From NCBI GenBank assembly GCA_009360345.1, contig SPDP01000001.1, positions 1,488,001 through 1,552,000 on the forward strand: a stretch of 64,000 nt of DNA. The letters are read 5' to 3'. Position 1 is the first letter of the stretch. Each line of letters starts with the position of its first letter. A model generated the notes under the pieces. It had not been told where the DNA came from and made no database searches. It worked only from the letters and a program-made list of their open reading frames with translations. Below are positions 37,211 through 46,151 of this stretch, piece after piece. The DNA is from Alcaligenaceae bacterium SAGV5. Lineage in GTDB: Bacteria; Pseudomonadota; Gammaproteobacteria; Burkholderiales; Burkholderiaceae_B. Position numbers and translations under genes: made by a program.

Positions 37211-38389
37211 TCAGACCGGGAACACCAGGGAGGCCGGCGCGGGCGTCGGCTCGTCGGCGGGCGCGCGAAGACCGTCAGTCTGCTGTGCCTCGAACGCCGC
37301 GGCAATACGCCGCCTGATGCGGATCATGTCGCGGTCCGGGCCGAACAGGATCTCGTTCGCGCGGGACTCCACCAGATCGCCCGCCACGCGCGCCATTTCC
37401 TTGTCCTCCGCCGACGTCTTGAGCTGCCGGGGCTTGACCACGCTCTCGAAATGCCGGGCCAGCCGTTCGCGCGCTTCCGGCGTTTCGGCGCGCCACGCCG
37501 CATAGCGGAACAAGCGCGTGCGGTGATAGTCGATGGGCACCTGGAACAGCCGCGACACATAGGGCGCCGCGTCGGCCTTGGGCCGCAGCACGTTGGACAC
37601 GAGGCCCGGCAGATTGAAGCGCTCGCCCTGGATCCTGTCCAGGCCATGGCCGTGGTCCAGCATGTTCCCTTCCAGGTCCACGGAGATGCCGCGCAGGCCG
37701 TGGCCGTCGGTCTCGACGATCTTCACCCGCCGGTCTTCCAGCGGCGTCAGCTTCTGCGCCGCGCCGCCGTCTTCCCCATCCCCCAGGTAGCGGGCCACGG
37801 CTTCGTGATATTGCGACTCCATGTGCAGCGTGACGGCGTGGTAGGCATCGCTGCCGTCGATCACCAGCAGCCAGTTCGCGTCCCACTCTTCGGTGGGCAG
37901 CCGGAAATGCACGAAGCGCTCGGGGTGCAGGAGCTCTTCCGGCACGCACGTTTCGATGGGCGGCGCGGGGAAGCGCTCGGTGTCCCCGATGTAGGCCCAG
38001 ACATAGCCGCCCAGTTCGGCACAGGGATAGGACCGGGCGCGCACCTTCTCCCGTTGGCCGGCGCCGGCTTCCGTGTCCCACGGAATCAGCGTGCACGCCC
38101 CCGCGCCGTCGAAGCGCAAGCCATGGTAGGCGCACTGCAGTTGCCCATCCATCACCCGGCCGCTGGAGAGCTGCACGTACCGGTGCGGGCACCGGTCGAA
38201 CAGCACGCCGGGCACGCCCGCCGCGTCGCGAAACACCACCAGGTCCTCGTCCAGGCACCGCACGCCGACCGGCTTGCCGGCGGGCAGTTCCTCGCTTTGC
38301 ATCACGGGATACCAGTAGTTCCTCAATCCCCGTTCCAACCCTCGCGGCACGCCGCGGACGAGTTCGGGACCATCCTGCTTGTCGCTCAC
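37211..38389 (-). CDS. Rieske non-haem iron oxygenase, catalytic subunit
   Basis: A 392-residue aromatic-ring-hydroxylating oxygenase. The Rieske [2Fe-2S] ligands are CPHR (C67, H69) and CAYHG (C86, H89), and the mononuclear iron site is in DGSDAYHAVTLHM near residue 200. The C-terminal part resembles phthalate/vanillate-type single-component oxygenases (PobA/OphA group). No reductase or ferredoxin gene is in the window, so an unlinked partner must supply electrons. It follows the amidase gene by 80 bases, and that gap holds a site matching the MarR-like motif. Confidence 0.88.
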   Translation of the reverse strand: MSDKQDGPELVRGVPRGLERGLRNYWYPVMQSEELPAGKPVGVRCLDEDLVVFRDAAGVPGVLFDRCPHRYVQLSSGRVMDGQLQCAYHGLRFDGAGACTLIPWDTEAGAGQREKVRARSYPCAELGGYVWAYIGDTERFPAPPIETCVPEELLHPERFVHFRLPTEEWDANWLLVIDGSDAYHAVTLHMESQYHEAVARYLGDGEDGGAAQKLTPLEDRRVKIVETDGHGLRGISVDLEGNMLDHGHGLDRIQGERFNLPGLVSNVLRPKADAAPYVSRLFQVPIDYHRTRLFRYAAWRAETPEARERLARHFESVVKPRQLKTSAEDKEMARVAGDLVESRANEILFGPDRDMIRIRRRIAAAFEAQQTDGLRAPADEPTPAPASLVFPV

Positions 38390-38425
38390 CTTCTCCTCCC
38401 AGTCGGAAGACGTCGGCCACCAATC

Positions 38426-38441
38426 AATTAGATAGCTAACG
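38426..38441. promoter_or_regulatory. MarR-type site A upstream of the Rieske oxygenase
   Basis: AATTAGATAGCTAACG includes the inverted repeat TTAG-ATAG-CTAA and lies about 40 bases before the Rieske gene start. The core GATAGCT-N-ACG recurs upstream of the marR gene, and TAGATNGCTA-like bases recur at the lig promoter. Confidence 0.5.
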
Positions 38442-38469
38442 TTTTATTAAAAGAAAAATCCGAACACGT

Positions 38470-39867
38470 TCATGCCAGCATCGCCTGCTCGCATTCCCAG
38501 GCCCAGGCCAGCAATTGCGCGTCGTCGCCGGGCGCCCCGGTCAATTGCATGCCGATGCCGGGATGCCACGGCACCGGCACCGAGATCGACGGTGCCCCGG
38601 CCGCATTGGCGAACGTCGCGTACAAGGCGCCCGCCCGCGGCGACGCCTGGCAACCATCGATGCTGGCCGGATAGGGGGCATCGAGCGGCCAGGCCAGACA
38701 GGGGGAAGCCGGGGACAGCACCACGTCCGCCTCGGCCCAGAGCGCTCGCGTGCGCTGCCGCCAGTCGAGCAGGCGCGCGATGGTGCGGTACACGTCCACG
38801 GCCGACGGCTCCGACGAGCGCCGCGCGAGATCGCGCAAGGCGGCCGGCAGCGCGGACTCGTCCAGCCCCAGCTCGTCGACGGCGGCGCGCACGCCATGCG
38901 GAATGATCTCCAGCCAGAAGGCGTCGACCTGCGCGACCGAATACGGCATCGGCTGCCAGGCGACCCGATGGCCCGCGCGCGCCAGGCGCTCCACGCATTC
39001 GTTCAGCGCGGCCGTGACCACGGGCTCCTGGCCCTGGTCGGGCGGCACGATGGCCACGATGCGGGCCCGCCGCGCCCGTGCCCGCTCGCGCAGCCAGACC
39101 TCGGGCCGGGCCGCCTGCCCCTGCCCGGGAAAGCGCGATGCGTCGACGGCGATCATCGTGGCCAGCAGGGCGCAATCCTCCACCGATCGCGCCATGGGAC
39201 CGACGACCTGGAAATCCAGGGACGTACGGGGAAAACCGGAAGAAGACAGTACCGCGCCGGTCGAGGGCTTGAAGCCGACGGTGCCGGTATAGGCCGCCGG
39301 CCGCCGTATCGATCCGCCCGCGTCGGTCGCCAGCGCCAGCGCGCCCATGCCCAACGCCAGCGCGGCGCCGGCACCGCCGCTGGAACCGCCCGGCGTCATG
39401 GCCGGAGCCAGGGGATTGCACGTCGGGCCGTACACGCCATTGCCGGTCGTGGCCGCCAGGGCCATGGGCGGGACATTGGTCTTGCCCAGCACGATCGCGC
39501 CCGCTTCGCGCACGCGGGCCACCACCGGTTCGTCATGATCGGGAACGAAGGTGGCCAGTGCCTCCACGCCCCATGTCGCCGGCAGTCCCTGCACCCAAAG
39601 GTTGTCCTTGACCGTCAGCGGGATGCCGTCGAGCGCGCCGGCGGGATTGCCCGCCGCGTGTCGCCGGTCGGCGGCGCTGGCCTGGGCCAGCAGGGATGCC
39701 GCATCGACCTGGGCCACGATGGCATTGACCGCCTGGTTGCACGACCGCATCCGCTCCAGGACCGACTCGACCAGTTCAACGCTGGCCAACCGGCCGGCCC
39801 GCAACAAGGCGGCGCTTTCGCTGGCGCCAAGCTGCCATGGATGACCACCTGGGTGAATCGCGTTCAC
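38470..39867 (-). CDS. Amidase-signature family hydrolase
   Basis: A 465-residue amidase. The Ser-cisSer-Lys triad is visible: the lysine in IPLTVKDNLWV, GGSSGGAGAALALGMG, and the serine nucleophile in ATDAGGSIRRPAAYTG. It hydrolyses a C-N amide bond; the substrate is not predictable. The GTG at 39867 is chosen because a GGGAGG ribosome site lies 5 bases upstream; an in-frame ATG further up at 39909 would overlap the promoter region. It is divergent from the lig operon and upstream of the Rieske gene, so an aromatic amide may feed the pathway. Confidence 0.87.
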   Translation of the reverse strand: MNAIHPGGHPWQLGASESAALLRAGRLASVELVESVLERMRSCNQAVNAIVAQVDAASLLAQASAADRRHAAGNPAGALDGIPLTVKDNLWVQGLPATWGVEALATFVPDHDEPVVARVREAGAIVLGKTNVPPMALAATTGNGVYGPTCNPLAPAMTPGGSSGGAGAALALGMGALALATDAGGSIRRPAAYTGTVGFKPSTGAVLSSSGFPRTSLDFQVVGPMARSVEDCALLATMIAVDASRFPGQGQAARPEVWLRERARARRARIVAIVPPDQGQEPVVTAALNECVERLARAGHRVAWQPMPYSVAQVDAFWLEIIPHGVRAAVDELGLDESALPAALRDLARRSSEPSAVDVYRTIARLLDWRQRTRALWAEADVVLSPASPCLAWPLDAPYPASIDGCQASPRAGALYATFANAAGAPSISVPVPWHPGIGMQLTGAPGDDAQLLAWAWECEQAMLA

Positions 39868-39892
39868 GGGTACCTCCCGGCTCCGATGTTGA

Positions 39893-39930
39893 TTGACACT
39901 ATACACCAAACAATTTAGATTGCTATCTAA
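39893..39930 (+). promoter_or_regulatory. lig operon promoter with overlapping MarR-type site B
   Basis: A -35 TTGACA at 39893-39898 and a -10 TAGATT at 39916-39921 are 17 bases apart. The palindrome TTAGAT-TGCT-ATCTAA (39915-39930) covers the -10, as a repressor site would. It lies 20 bases before the LigA start and between the divergent amidase and lig genes. Confidence 0.6.
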
Positions 39931-39949
39931 TTAATTTCAGGATGGCGCC

Positions 39950-40255
39950 ATGAGTCTTTACGCGGTCCAGAGAGTGATCTTCGAACTCAAGCACGACAAG
40001 CCTCGCGCCGCGCTGCTGCGCACGGATCCCCACGCCGCGCTGCGGGATGCCGACCTGACCGACGCGGAGCGCAACGCCCTGGCCGGCGGGGACCTGGCCG
40101 GGCTCTACCTGATGGGCGTCCACCCCCTGCTGCTCGCGCCGTACTCGCGCATGGCCGGCCTGTCCCGCAGCGACTATCAACACGCGCTGGCCCCGCTCAA
40201 GGGCGCCCGCCGCTTCTCCAGCGACTACCGGCTCGACGGCCACAGCGAGGCTTGA
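39950..40255 (+). CDS. LigA-type small subunit of an extradiol dioxygenase
   Basis: A 101-residue protein of the LigA family (protocatechuate 4,5-dioxygenase alpha chain). The pattern AVQRVIFELKHDKP ... ALRDADLTDAERNALAGGDLAGLYLMGVHPLLLAPYSRM is typical. The small subunit helps form the active site of the LigAB type II extradiol dioxygenase. The ligB gene starts at the base after its stop, so subunits are made together. First gene of the plus-strand lig operon. Confidence 0.85.
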   Translation: MSLYAVQRVIFELKHDKPRAALLRTDPHAALRDADLTDAERNALAGGDLAGLYLMGVHPLLLAPYSRMAGLSRSDYQHALAPLKGARRFSSDYRLDGHSEA

Positions 40256-41080
40256 ATGGGATCCCTAGAATTCGCCGCGGCGATGAGCCATGCCCCGGGC
40301 ATCGCCGCCTTCACCCAGGCCGCCCCCGCCGCGCAGCGGCAGGCCTTCTTCGACGCCGCGGGTACCTTGAAAACGGCGGCCGCGGCGGCAAGGCTGGACG
40401 CGATGGTGGTGATCGCGCCCGATCATTTCTCCAATTTCTTCATGGGCAACATGCCGGCCTGCTGCGTCTCGCTGAACGAACGGTACAGCGGTCCGGTGGA
40501 AGACTGGCTGGGCATGCCCAGGATGGACATCCCCGGCGCTCCCGGCCTGGCCGACCTCATCATGCAGCATGCCTATAACCGGGGCATCGAACCGGCGGGC
40601 GCCGCGCAGACCGAACTGGAACACAGCGTCATCGTCCCGCTCTCGCTGGTCACGCCCGCCTTCGACATCCCCGTGGTCTGGGTCATGATGAACTGCCAGG
40701 TCCCGCCGCTGATGTCCCTGCCCCGCTGCCACGAACTGGGCCGCGCCGTCCGTGCCGCCATCGACGCCAGTGGCCTGCGCGTGGGCGTGCTGGGCTCCGG
40801 CGGCCTTTCCCACGCTCCCGGCGCCGCCGAGGCGGACCGGCTGGACGAGGCATTCGACCGCGAATTCCTGTCCATGCTGGACAAAGGCGATCTGGATGGG
40901 ATTCTGTCCATTCCCGCCGCGCGGCTGGACGAGGCGGGTTTCGGCGCCTGGGAGGTGCGGCTGTGGGTGGCTGCCATGGGCGCGGCCCACGACCGCCATC
41001 CCCGCACCCTGGCCTACGAGCCCATCGAGGCCTGGGACACCGGCTGCGCGGTGGCGATCTTCGACGGAGCCGGACGATGA
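40256..41080 (+). CDS. LigB-type catalytic subunit of an extradiol dioxygenase
   Basis: A 274-residue type II extradiol ring-cleavage enzyme. Iron ligands can be placed at H12 (AMSHAPG), H57 (APDHFSNFF) and the glutamate in YEPIEAWDTG; GSGGLSHAPGA holds the catalytic histidine. It opens the ring of a protocatechuate- or gallate-like catechol. The ATG at 40256 is the base after the ligA stop, and the next gene overlaps its stop by four bases (ATGA). Which ring it cleaves cannot be told from sequence alone. Confidence 0.87.
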   Translation: MGSLEFAAAMSHAPGIAAFTQAAPAAQRQAFFDAAGTLKTAAAAARLDAMVVIAPDHFSNFFMGNMPACCVSLNERYSGPVEDWLGMPRMDIPGAPGLADLIMQHAYNRGIEPAGAAQTELEHSVIVPLSLVTPAFDIPVVWVMMNCQVPPLMSLPRCHELGRAVRAAIDASGLRVGVLGSGGLSHAPGAAEADRLDEAFDREFLSMLDKGDLDGILSIPAARLDEAGFGAWEVRLWVAAMGAAHDRHPRTLAYEPIEAWDTGCAVAIFDGAGR

Positions 41081-41973
41081 CGCCGCTGCCCGAAGTGCGC
41101 CTGGCGCTGGGCCTGCGGTCGACGGCGCAAAGCCTGGGCGTCATTGGCCGCGACGCCGGCGTATTCCGCGAGCAGGGACTGGACCTGGTCATCGCGCGGG
41201 AAGAAACGGCGGGACCGGACGGCGTGCGCGGCCTCGTCGCCGGGGAATACGATCTGGCCGAATTCGGCGCCGTGCCGCTGGTGCAGGCCGTCTACGAAGG
41301 GCACGACCCGGTCGTGCTGCTGGCCGCCGAACAGACCAATGCCATGTATCTGCTCGGCGCCGCCCGCATCGACGCGCCGCGCGCCCTCGTCGGCGAGAAA
41401 ATCGGCGTGCTCAGCATCGCGGGCCAGACCGGCGTCAGCGCGGCCACCATGCTGGACCGGTGGACGCTGCGCCGCGAGGACGTGGAGCTGCTGGAGCTGG
41501 GCACCTATCCCGCGATCTACCAGGCGCTGCAGGATGGCCGCATCGCCGCCGGCGTGCTGACCGCCGACTACGGCGTCGCCGGTTCGGTCGCCTTCGGCCT
41601 GCACCGGCTGGCCGACCTGGGCCAGGAACTGCGGTTCCAGGGCCCCATCGTCGCCACGACCCGGCGCTACGCGCGCGCGCATCCGGACCGCGTCCAACGT
41701 GCCGTGACCGCCTACGTGCGCACCATCGAGCTGTTCGCGGACCACCCCGACCGCGTCCTGGAGAGCATGAAACGCCATCTGGGCTTCCTGGACCACGCGC
41801 AGGCGCTGGCCGTCCACGACTTCTATTCCCGGCGCTTCCAGCGCCGGCCCCATCCGTCGGAAGCCGGCCTGCAGCGGGTCATCGACCTGTATGCCGCGAC
41901 CAGCTCCCGCCCCGCGCTGCGGCTGGAAGACGTCTGGGATCGCAGCTTTCTGGACCGCAGCCTGCAGGCATGA
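41077..41973 (+). CDS. NMT1/SsuA-fold protein without a signal peptide
   Basis: A 298-residue protein with the periplasmic-binding fold of NMT1/THI5/SsuA receptors (VRLALGLRSTAQSLGVIGRDAGVFREQGLDL, DLAEFGAVPLVQAVYEG, IGVLSIAGQTG). It starts MTPLPEVRLALG with no signal peptide; the ATG overlaps the ligB stop (ATGA), which fixes the start. A cytosolic protein of this fold inside a ring-cleavage operon may be an enzyme. 4,5-dihydroxyphthalate decarboxylase is a known signal-less protein of related fold. The alternative is a receptor that has lost export. No ABC permease or ATPase gene is nearby. Confidence 0.65.
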   Translation: MTPLPEVRLALGLRSTAQSLGVIGRDAGVFREQGLDLVIAREETAGPDGVRGLVAGEYDLAEFGAVPLVQAVYEGHDPVVLLAAEQTNAMYLLGAARIDAPRALVGEKIGVLSIAGQTGVSAATMLDRWTLRREDVELLELGTYPAIYQALQDGRIAAGVLTADYGVAGSVAFGLHRLADLGQELRFQGPIVATTRRYARAHPDRVQRAVTAYVRTIELFADHPDRVLESMKRHLGFLDHAQALAVHDFYSRRFQRRPHPSEAGLQRVIDLYAATSSRPALRLEDVWDRSFLDRSLQA

Positions 41974-42012
41974 CAGGCATGCGGCCAATCACCCCATCGC
42001 AAGGATGACATC

Positions 42013-42786
42013 ATGGATCTGGGAATCGCGGGACGCACGGCATTGATCACGGCTTCGAGCAAGGGCATAGGCAAGGCCTGCGCGATGGAGCTGGCCAGCC
42101 AGGGAACGAACATCGTGATGTGCGCGCGCGGACGTGCGCAGCTGGAGCAGGCGGCCGAGGAAGTCCGGGCCGTCGCGCGCGGCGAGGTCACGGCCATCCC
42201 CGCGGACCTGACCTCGGCCAAGGACATCGACGCGCTGATCGATGCGGCCGAAAAACGCCACGGCGGCATCGACATCCTCGTTTCCATCGGCGGCTCGCCC
42301 AAGCGCGGCGGCTTCGACGCCATCACCGAGCAGGACTTGCGCGATGCCTTCGAGATGTCGGTCATCGCCGCCTTCAGATTGTTGAACCGCACGCTGCCGG
42401 GCATGCGGGCCCGTGGCTGGGGCCGCGTGGTCACCGTGCAGTCGCGGGCGGTGCGCGAACCGATACCCGACCTGGTGACCTCGATAGCCACCCGCCCCGG
42501 CGTCAACGGACTGTTCAAGTACCTGTCCAAGGAAGTGGCCGGCGACGGCGTCCTGCTCAACACCATCGTGCCCGGGCGCATCATGACCGACCGTTTCAAG
42601 GGCGGCCAGGACCTGGCCACAGACAGCCAGGCCTACACGGCCGGCAAGCTGGCGGGCATTCCCGTGGGCCGCTTCGGGCAGCCGGAGGACATCGCGGGGG
42701 CTGTCGCCTTCCTGTGCTCCGAGCGCGCCTCGTACATCAACGGCACGGCGCTGCAAGTGGACGGCGGCGTCATCAACGCCATCTGA
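42013..42786 (+). CDS. Atypical short-chain dehydrogenase/reductase
   Basis: A 257-residue Rossmann-fold oxidoreductase. The cofactor motif is TASSKGIGKACAMELA (TGxxxGxG variant), then PADLTS and the NNAG-equivalent SIGGSPKRGG. The usual catalytic YxxxK is missing: where it should be the protein reads SIATRPGVNGLFKYLSKE, as in a divergent SDR subgroup with S...R in its place. The serine of the triad is in VTVQSRAV. It is the last gene of the lig operon and converges on marR, 18 bases apart. It may oxidise a pathway alcohol or act non-canonically. Confidence 0.78.
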   Translation: MDLGIAGRTALITASSKGIGKACAMELASQGTNIVMCARGRAQLEQAAEEVRAVARGEVTAIPADLTSAKDIDALIDAAEKRHGGIDILVSIGGSPKRGGFDAITEQDLRDAFEMSVIAAFRLLNRTLPGMRARGWGRVVTVQSRAVREPIPDLVTSIATRPGVNGLFKYLSKEVAGDGVLLNTIVPGRIMTDRFKGGQDLATDSQAYTAGKLAGIPVGRFGQPEDIAGAVAFLCSERASYINGTALQVDGGVINAI

Positions 42787-42804
42787 CCCGCGGGCCCGCG
42801 GGCC

Positions 42805-43248
42805 TTACTCCGCGGGTCCGATGTTGGTCTCTATCCTGCCCAGCACCCGCATGAAGGTCGCGAGGTCGGTCTTGCTGATGCCCTGCAAGGCGACCTCGTT
42901 GATGTTCTCGACCCGGGGCAGCAGCACCTCCTCCAGGCCCCTGCCCTTCTCGGTCAGCGACACCAGCACCTTGCGCTTGTCCTCGGAGTCGGGCTGCAGC
43001 GTCACCATCTTCTGCGCCTCGAGCTTGCGCAGCGCCGCCCACGCGGTGGGCTGGGTCAGCCCCACCATCTCGGCTATCTCGCGCTGGCTCACGCCGTCCT
43101 TTTCCCACAGGGCGCGCAGGAAGAACCACATGCCATACGAGATCCCGGCGCTGTTGATCTGCTGTTCCATGATCGGGCGCAGGCGGCGGAAGGTCCTGCC
43201 GAGCAGGAAACCTATGCTGCGATCGATGGGATAGTCTTGAGTGCGCAT
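42805..43248 (-). CDS. MarR-family transcription regulator
   Basis: A 147-residue winged-helix regulator (from MRTQDYPIDRSIGFLLGRTF). The DNA-binding part is VSQREIAEMVGLTQPTAWAALRKLEAQKMVTLQPDSEDKRKVLVSLTEKG, with the DxR wing. Starts at 43260 or 43263 are also possible. Its gene converges on the lig operon, and related operator-like sites lie before the lig operon, the Rieske gene and marR itself. It is thus the best candidate repressor for this catabolic region, relieved by an aromatic ligand. Confidence 0.88.
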   Translation of the reverse strand: MRTQDYPIDRSIGFLLGRTFRRLRPIMEQQINSAGISYGMWFFLRALWEKDGVSQREIAEMVGLTQPTAWAALRKLEAQKMVTLQPDSEDKRKVLVSLTEKGRGLEEVLLPRVENINEVALQGISKTDLATFMRVLGRIETNIGPAE

Positions 43249-43273
43249 AGTCGTGAACATCATTGGGCCCAGG

Positions 43274-43288
43274 CAATGATAGCTCACG
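43274..43288. promoter_or_regulatory. MarR-type site C upstream of marR
   Basis: CAATGATAGCTCACG shares GATAGCT-N-ACG with site A at 38426 and lies 26 bases before the marR start. It is less palindromic than site B, so the match is weaker; it fits autoregulation. Confidence 0.35.
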
Positions 43289-43326
43289 CGCCTGCGCCAC
43301 GCGGCGCCCTTCGCTCCAATAGAAAA

Positions 43327-43349
43327 GGCGCCCCGTCCGGGGCGCCTTT
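43327..43349 (-). terminator. Terminator of acnB
   Basis: GGCGCCCCG-TC-CGGGGCGCC, a 9-bp perfect stem. Read on the minus strand it is followed by TTTTCT, 48 bases past the acnB stop. It separates acnB from marR. Confidence 0.8.
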
Positions 43350-43396
43350 CAATACTGCCGGACGACCCGAACGGGCCGCCCTTCCTCACCTGTCGA

Positions 43397-45982
43397 TCAC
43401 ACGCCCACCGAATCGGCCACGTCCTTGAAGTCGGGGATCTGGTCGAAGTTCATGTAGCGATAGATGGTCTTCTCGTGCTCGGCCAGGACGCCGGTCTCGG
43501 CCATGTACTCTTCCTTGGTCGGGATGCGGCCCAGGCGCGAGCAGATGGCGGCCAGTTCGGCCGAACCCAGGTACACGAAGGAGTTCTTGCCGAGGCGGTT
43601 CGGGAAGTTGCGGGTGCTGGTCGACATGACCGTCGCGCCTTCGCGGACCTGCGCCTGGTTGCCCATGCACAGCGAGCAGCCCGGCATTTCCATGCGGGCG
43701 CCGGCCGAACCCAGGACGCCGTAGTGGCCTTCCGCGGTCAGCTGCTGCTGGTCCATCTTGGTGGGCGGAGCGACCCACAGCTTGACCGGGATGTCGCGCT
43801 TGCCTTCGAGCAGCTTGGACGCCGCGCGGAAGTGGCCGATGTTGGTCATGCAGCTGCCGATGAACACTTCGTCGATCTTGGCGCCGGCCACGGCGGACAG
43901 CGTCTTGACGTCGTCCGGGTCGTTCGGGCACGCCACCAGGGGCTCGTGCACGTCGGCCAGGTCGATTTCGATGACGGCGGCGTACTCGGCGTCGGCATCG
44001 GGTTGCAACAGTTCAGGGTTGGCCAGCCAGGCTTCCATGGCCTTGACGCGGCGGCCGATCGAACGCTCGTCTTCATAGCCGTTGGCGATCATCCACTTCA
44101 GCAGCGTGATGTTGCTGTTGATGTACTCGATGATCGGTTCCTTGTTCAGGCGCACCGTGCAGCCGGCGGCCGAACGCTCGGCGGAGGCGTCGGACAGTTC
44201 GAAGGCCTGTTCCACCTTCAGGTCCGGCAGCCCTTCGATTTCCAGGATGCGGCCCGAGAAGATGTTCTTCTTGCCCTGCTTCTCGACGGTCAGCAGGCCT
44301 TGCTGGATCGCGTAGTAGGGGATGGCGTTGACCAGGTCGCGCAGCGTGACGCCGGGCTGCAGCTTGCCCTTGAAGCGGACCAGCACCGATTCAGGCATGT
44401 CCAGCGGCATGACGCCGGTGGCCGCCGCGAAGGCGACCAGGCCCGAGCCGGCCGGGAAGCTGATGCCGATGGGAAAGCGGGTGTGCGAGTCGCCGCCGGT
44501 GCCGACCGTGTCGGGCAGCACCATGCGGTTCAACCACGAGTGGATGACGCCGTCGCCCGGACGCAGCGAGATGCCGCCGCGATTGCTCATGAATTCGGGC
44601 AGCGTGTGGTGCGTCTTGACGTCCACGGGCTTGGGATAGGCGGCGGTGTGGCAGAACGACTGCATCACCAGGTCGGCCGAGAAGCCCAGGCACGCCAGGT
44701 CCTTCAGCTCGTCGCGGGTCATGGGGCCGGTGGTGTCCTGGCTGCCGACCGAGGTCATGCGCGGCTCGCAGTAGGTGCCCGGGCGGATGCCCTTGCCTTC
44801 CGGCATGCCGCAGGCGCGGCCGACCATCTTCTGGGCCAGCGTGTAGCCCTTGCCGGTATCGACCGGGTTGTTGGGCAGGCGGAACAACGTCGAGGGAGCC
44901 AGGCCCAGGGCCTCGCGCGCCTTGGCGGTCAGGCCGCGGCCCACGATCAGCGGAATGCGGCCGCCGGCGCGCACTTCGTCGAACAGCACGTCGGACTTGA
45001 TCTCGAATTCGGCGATCACTTCGCCGTTCTTCAGGGCCTTGCCTTCATAGGGGCGCAGCTCGATGACGTCGCCCATGTCCATCTTGGAGACATCCAGCTC
45101 GACCGGCAGCGCGCCCGCGTCTTCCATGGTGTTGTAGAAGATGGGAGCGATCTTGCTGCCCAGACAGACGCCGCCGAAGCGCTTGTTCGGCACGAAGGGG
45201 ATGTCTTCGCCGGTCCACCACAGCACGGAGTTGGTGGCCGATTTGCGCGAGGAACCGGTGCCGACCACGTCGCCGACGTAGGCGACCGCGTGGCCCTTTT
45301 CCTTCAGGTCATTGATGAGCTTGAGCGGACCGACCTTGCCGGGCTCTTGCGGCTCGATGCCCGGACGCGGGTTCTTGAGCATGGCCAGCGCGTGCAGCGG
45401 GATGTCGGGGCGGCTCCAGGCGTCGGGCGCGGGCGACAGGTCGTCGGTGTTGGTTTCGCCCGTGACCTTGAACACGGTCAGCGTCAGGCTTTGCGGCAGC
45501 TCGGGGCGGCTGGTGAACCACTCGGCGTCGGCCCAGCTTTGCAGCACGGCCTTGGCGTTGGCATTGCCCTTGTCCGCCTTTTCCTTCACGTCGTGGAAGG
45601 CGTCGAACATCAGCAGGGTTTTCTTCAGGCCCGCGGCGGCGATCTCGCCCACCTGGGCGTCGTCCAGCAGCTCGATCAGGGCGCTGATGTTGTAGCCGCC
45701 CAGCATCGTGCCCAGCAGCTCGGTGGCCTTGGCGCGGTCGATCAGGGGGCAGGCTTCCTTGCCCAGGGCGACGGCGGCCAGATAGGACGCCTTGACCTTG
45801 GCGGCGTCGTCCACGCCGGCCGGCACGCGGTGGGTCAGCAGATCCAGCAGCGTCTGTTCCTCGCCCTTGGGCGGATTCTTGATCAGCTCGATCAGGTCGG
45901 CGGTCTGCTGCGCCGACAGCGGCAGCGGGGGGATGCCAAGCGCGGCCCGCTCGGCAACGTGTTGACGGTAGGATTCAAGCAT
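43397..45982 (-). CDS. acnB: Aconitate hydratase B
   Basis: An 861-residue AcnB that interconverts citrate and isocitrate in the TCA cycle. It has the B-type N-terminal HEAT-like domain ([23 protein letters not shown]), the swivel domain moved ahead of the catalytic core, and the [4Fe-4S] cysteines in [11 protein letters not shown] and [11 protein letters not shown]. Substrate-site signatures [21 protein letters not shown] and [14 protein letters not shown] are present. Length and order match AcnB. It is a single gene with a terminator and an upstream palindrome that may bind a TCA-cycle regulator. Confidence 0.95.
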   Translation of the reverse strand: MLESYRQHVAERAALGIPPLPLSAQQTADLIELIKNPPKGEEQTLLDLLTHRVPAGVDDAAKVKASYLAAVALGKEACPLIDRAKATELLGTMLGGYNISALIELLDDAQVGEIAAAGLKKTLLMFDAFHDVKEKADKGNANAKAVLQSWADAEWFTSRPELPQSLTLTVFKVTGETNTDDLSPAPDAWSRPDIPLHALAMLKNPRPGIEPQEPGKVGPLKLINDLKEKGHAVAYVGDVVGTGSSRKSATNSVLWWTGEDIPFVPNKRFGGVCLGSKIAPIFYNTMEDAGALPVELDVSKMDMGDVIELRPYEGKALKNGEVIAEFEIKSDVLFDEVRAGGRIPLIVGRGLTAKAREALGLAPSTLFRLPNNPVDTGKGYTLAQKMVGRACGMPEGKGIRPGTYCEPRMTSVGSQDTTGPMTRDELKDLACLGFSADLVMQSFCHTAAYPKPVDVKTHHTLPEFMSNRGGISLRPGDGVIHSWLNRMVLPDTVGTGGDSHTRFPIGISFPAGSGLVAFAAATGVMPLDMPESVLVRFKGKLQPGVTLRDLVNAIPYYAIQQGLLTVEKQGKKNIFSGRILEIEGLPDLKVEQAFELSDASAERSAAGCTVRLNKEPIIEYINSNITLLKWMIANGYEDERSIGRRVKAMEAWLANPELLQPDADAEYAAVIEIDLADVHEPLVACPNDPDDVKTLSAVAGAKIDEVFIGSCMTNIGHFRAASKLLEGKRDIPVKLWVAPPTKMDQQQLTAEGHYGVLGSAGARMEMPGCSLCMGNQAQVREGATVMSTSTRNFPNRLGKNSFVYLGSAELAAICSRLGRIPTKEEYMAETGVLAEHEKTIYRYMNFDQIPDFKDVADSVGV

Positions 45983-46055
45983 TGGAGGTGTCCCGGTGTG
46001 AAGGGATTGAGGGCGATCGCCGGGATTGTAGGACTAGCGGCGGCGTGCCGCAAGT

Positions 46056-46076
46056 GTCTTATATCTTATATAAGAC
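46056..46076. promoter_or_regulatory. Palindrome GTCTTATA-TCTTA-TATAAGAC upstream of acnB
   Basis: Perfect 8-bp arms, 74 bases before acnB and 76 before the divergent serine hydrolase, A/T-rich in GC-rich DNA. The nested TCTTATATAAGA is a perfect 12-bp palindrome of the kind bound by GntR-type regulators of TCA-cycle genes in betaproteobacteria. It could serve either gene. The regulator is not in the window. Confidence 0.55.
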
Positions 46077-46151
46077 ATGAAGACCGCCTCCGTACGGTCG
46101 AGCCGGGATAGAATCATTTTCCCGATATTCGGCCACGCAAGGGTAATCGAG

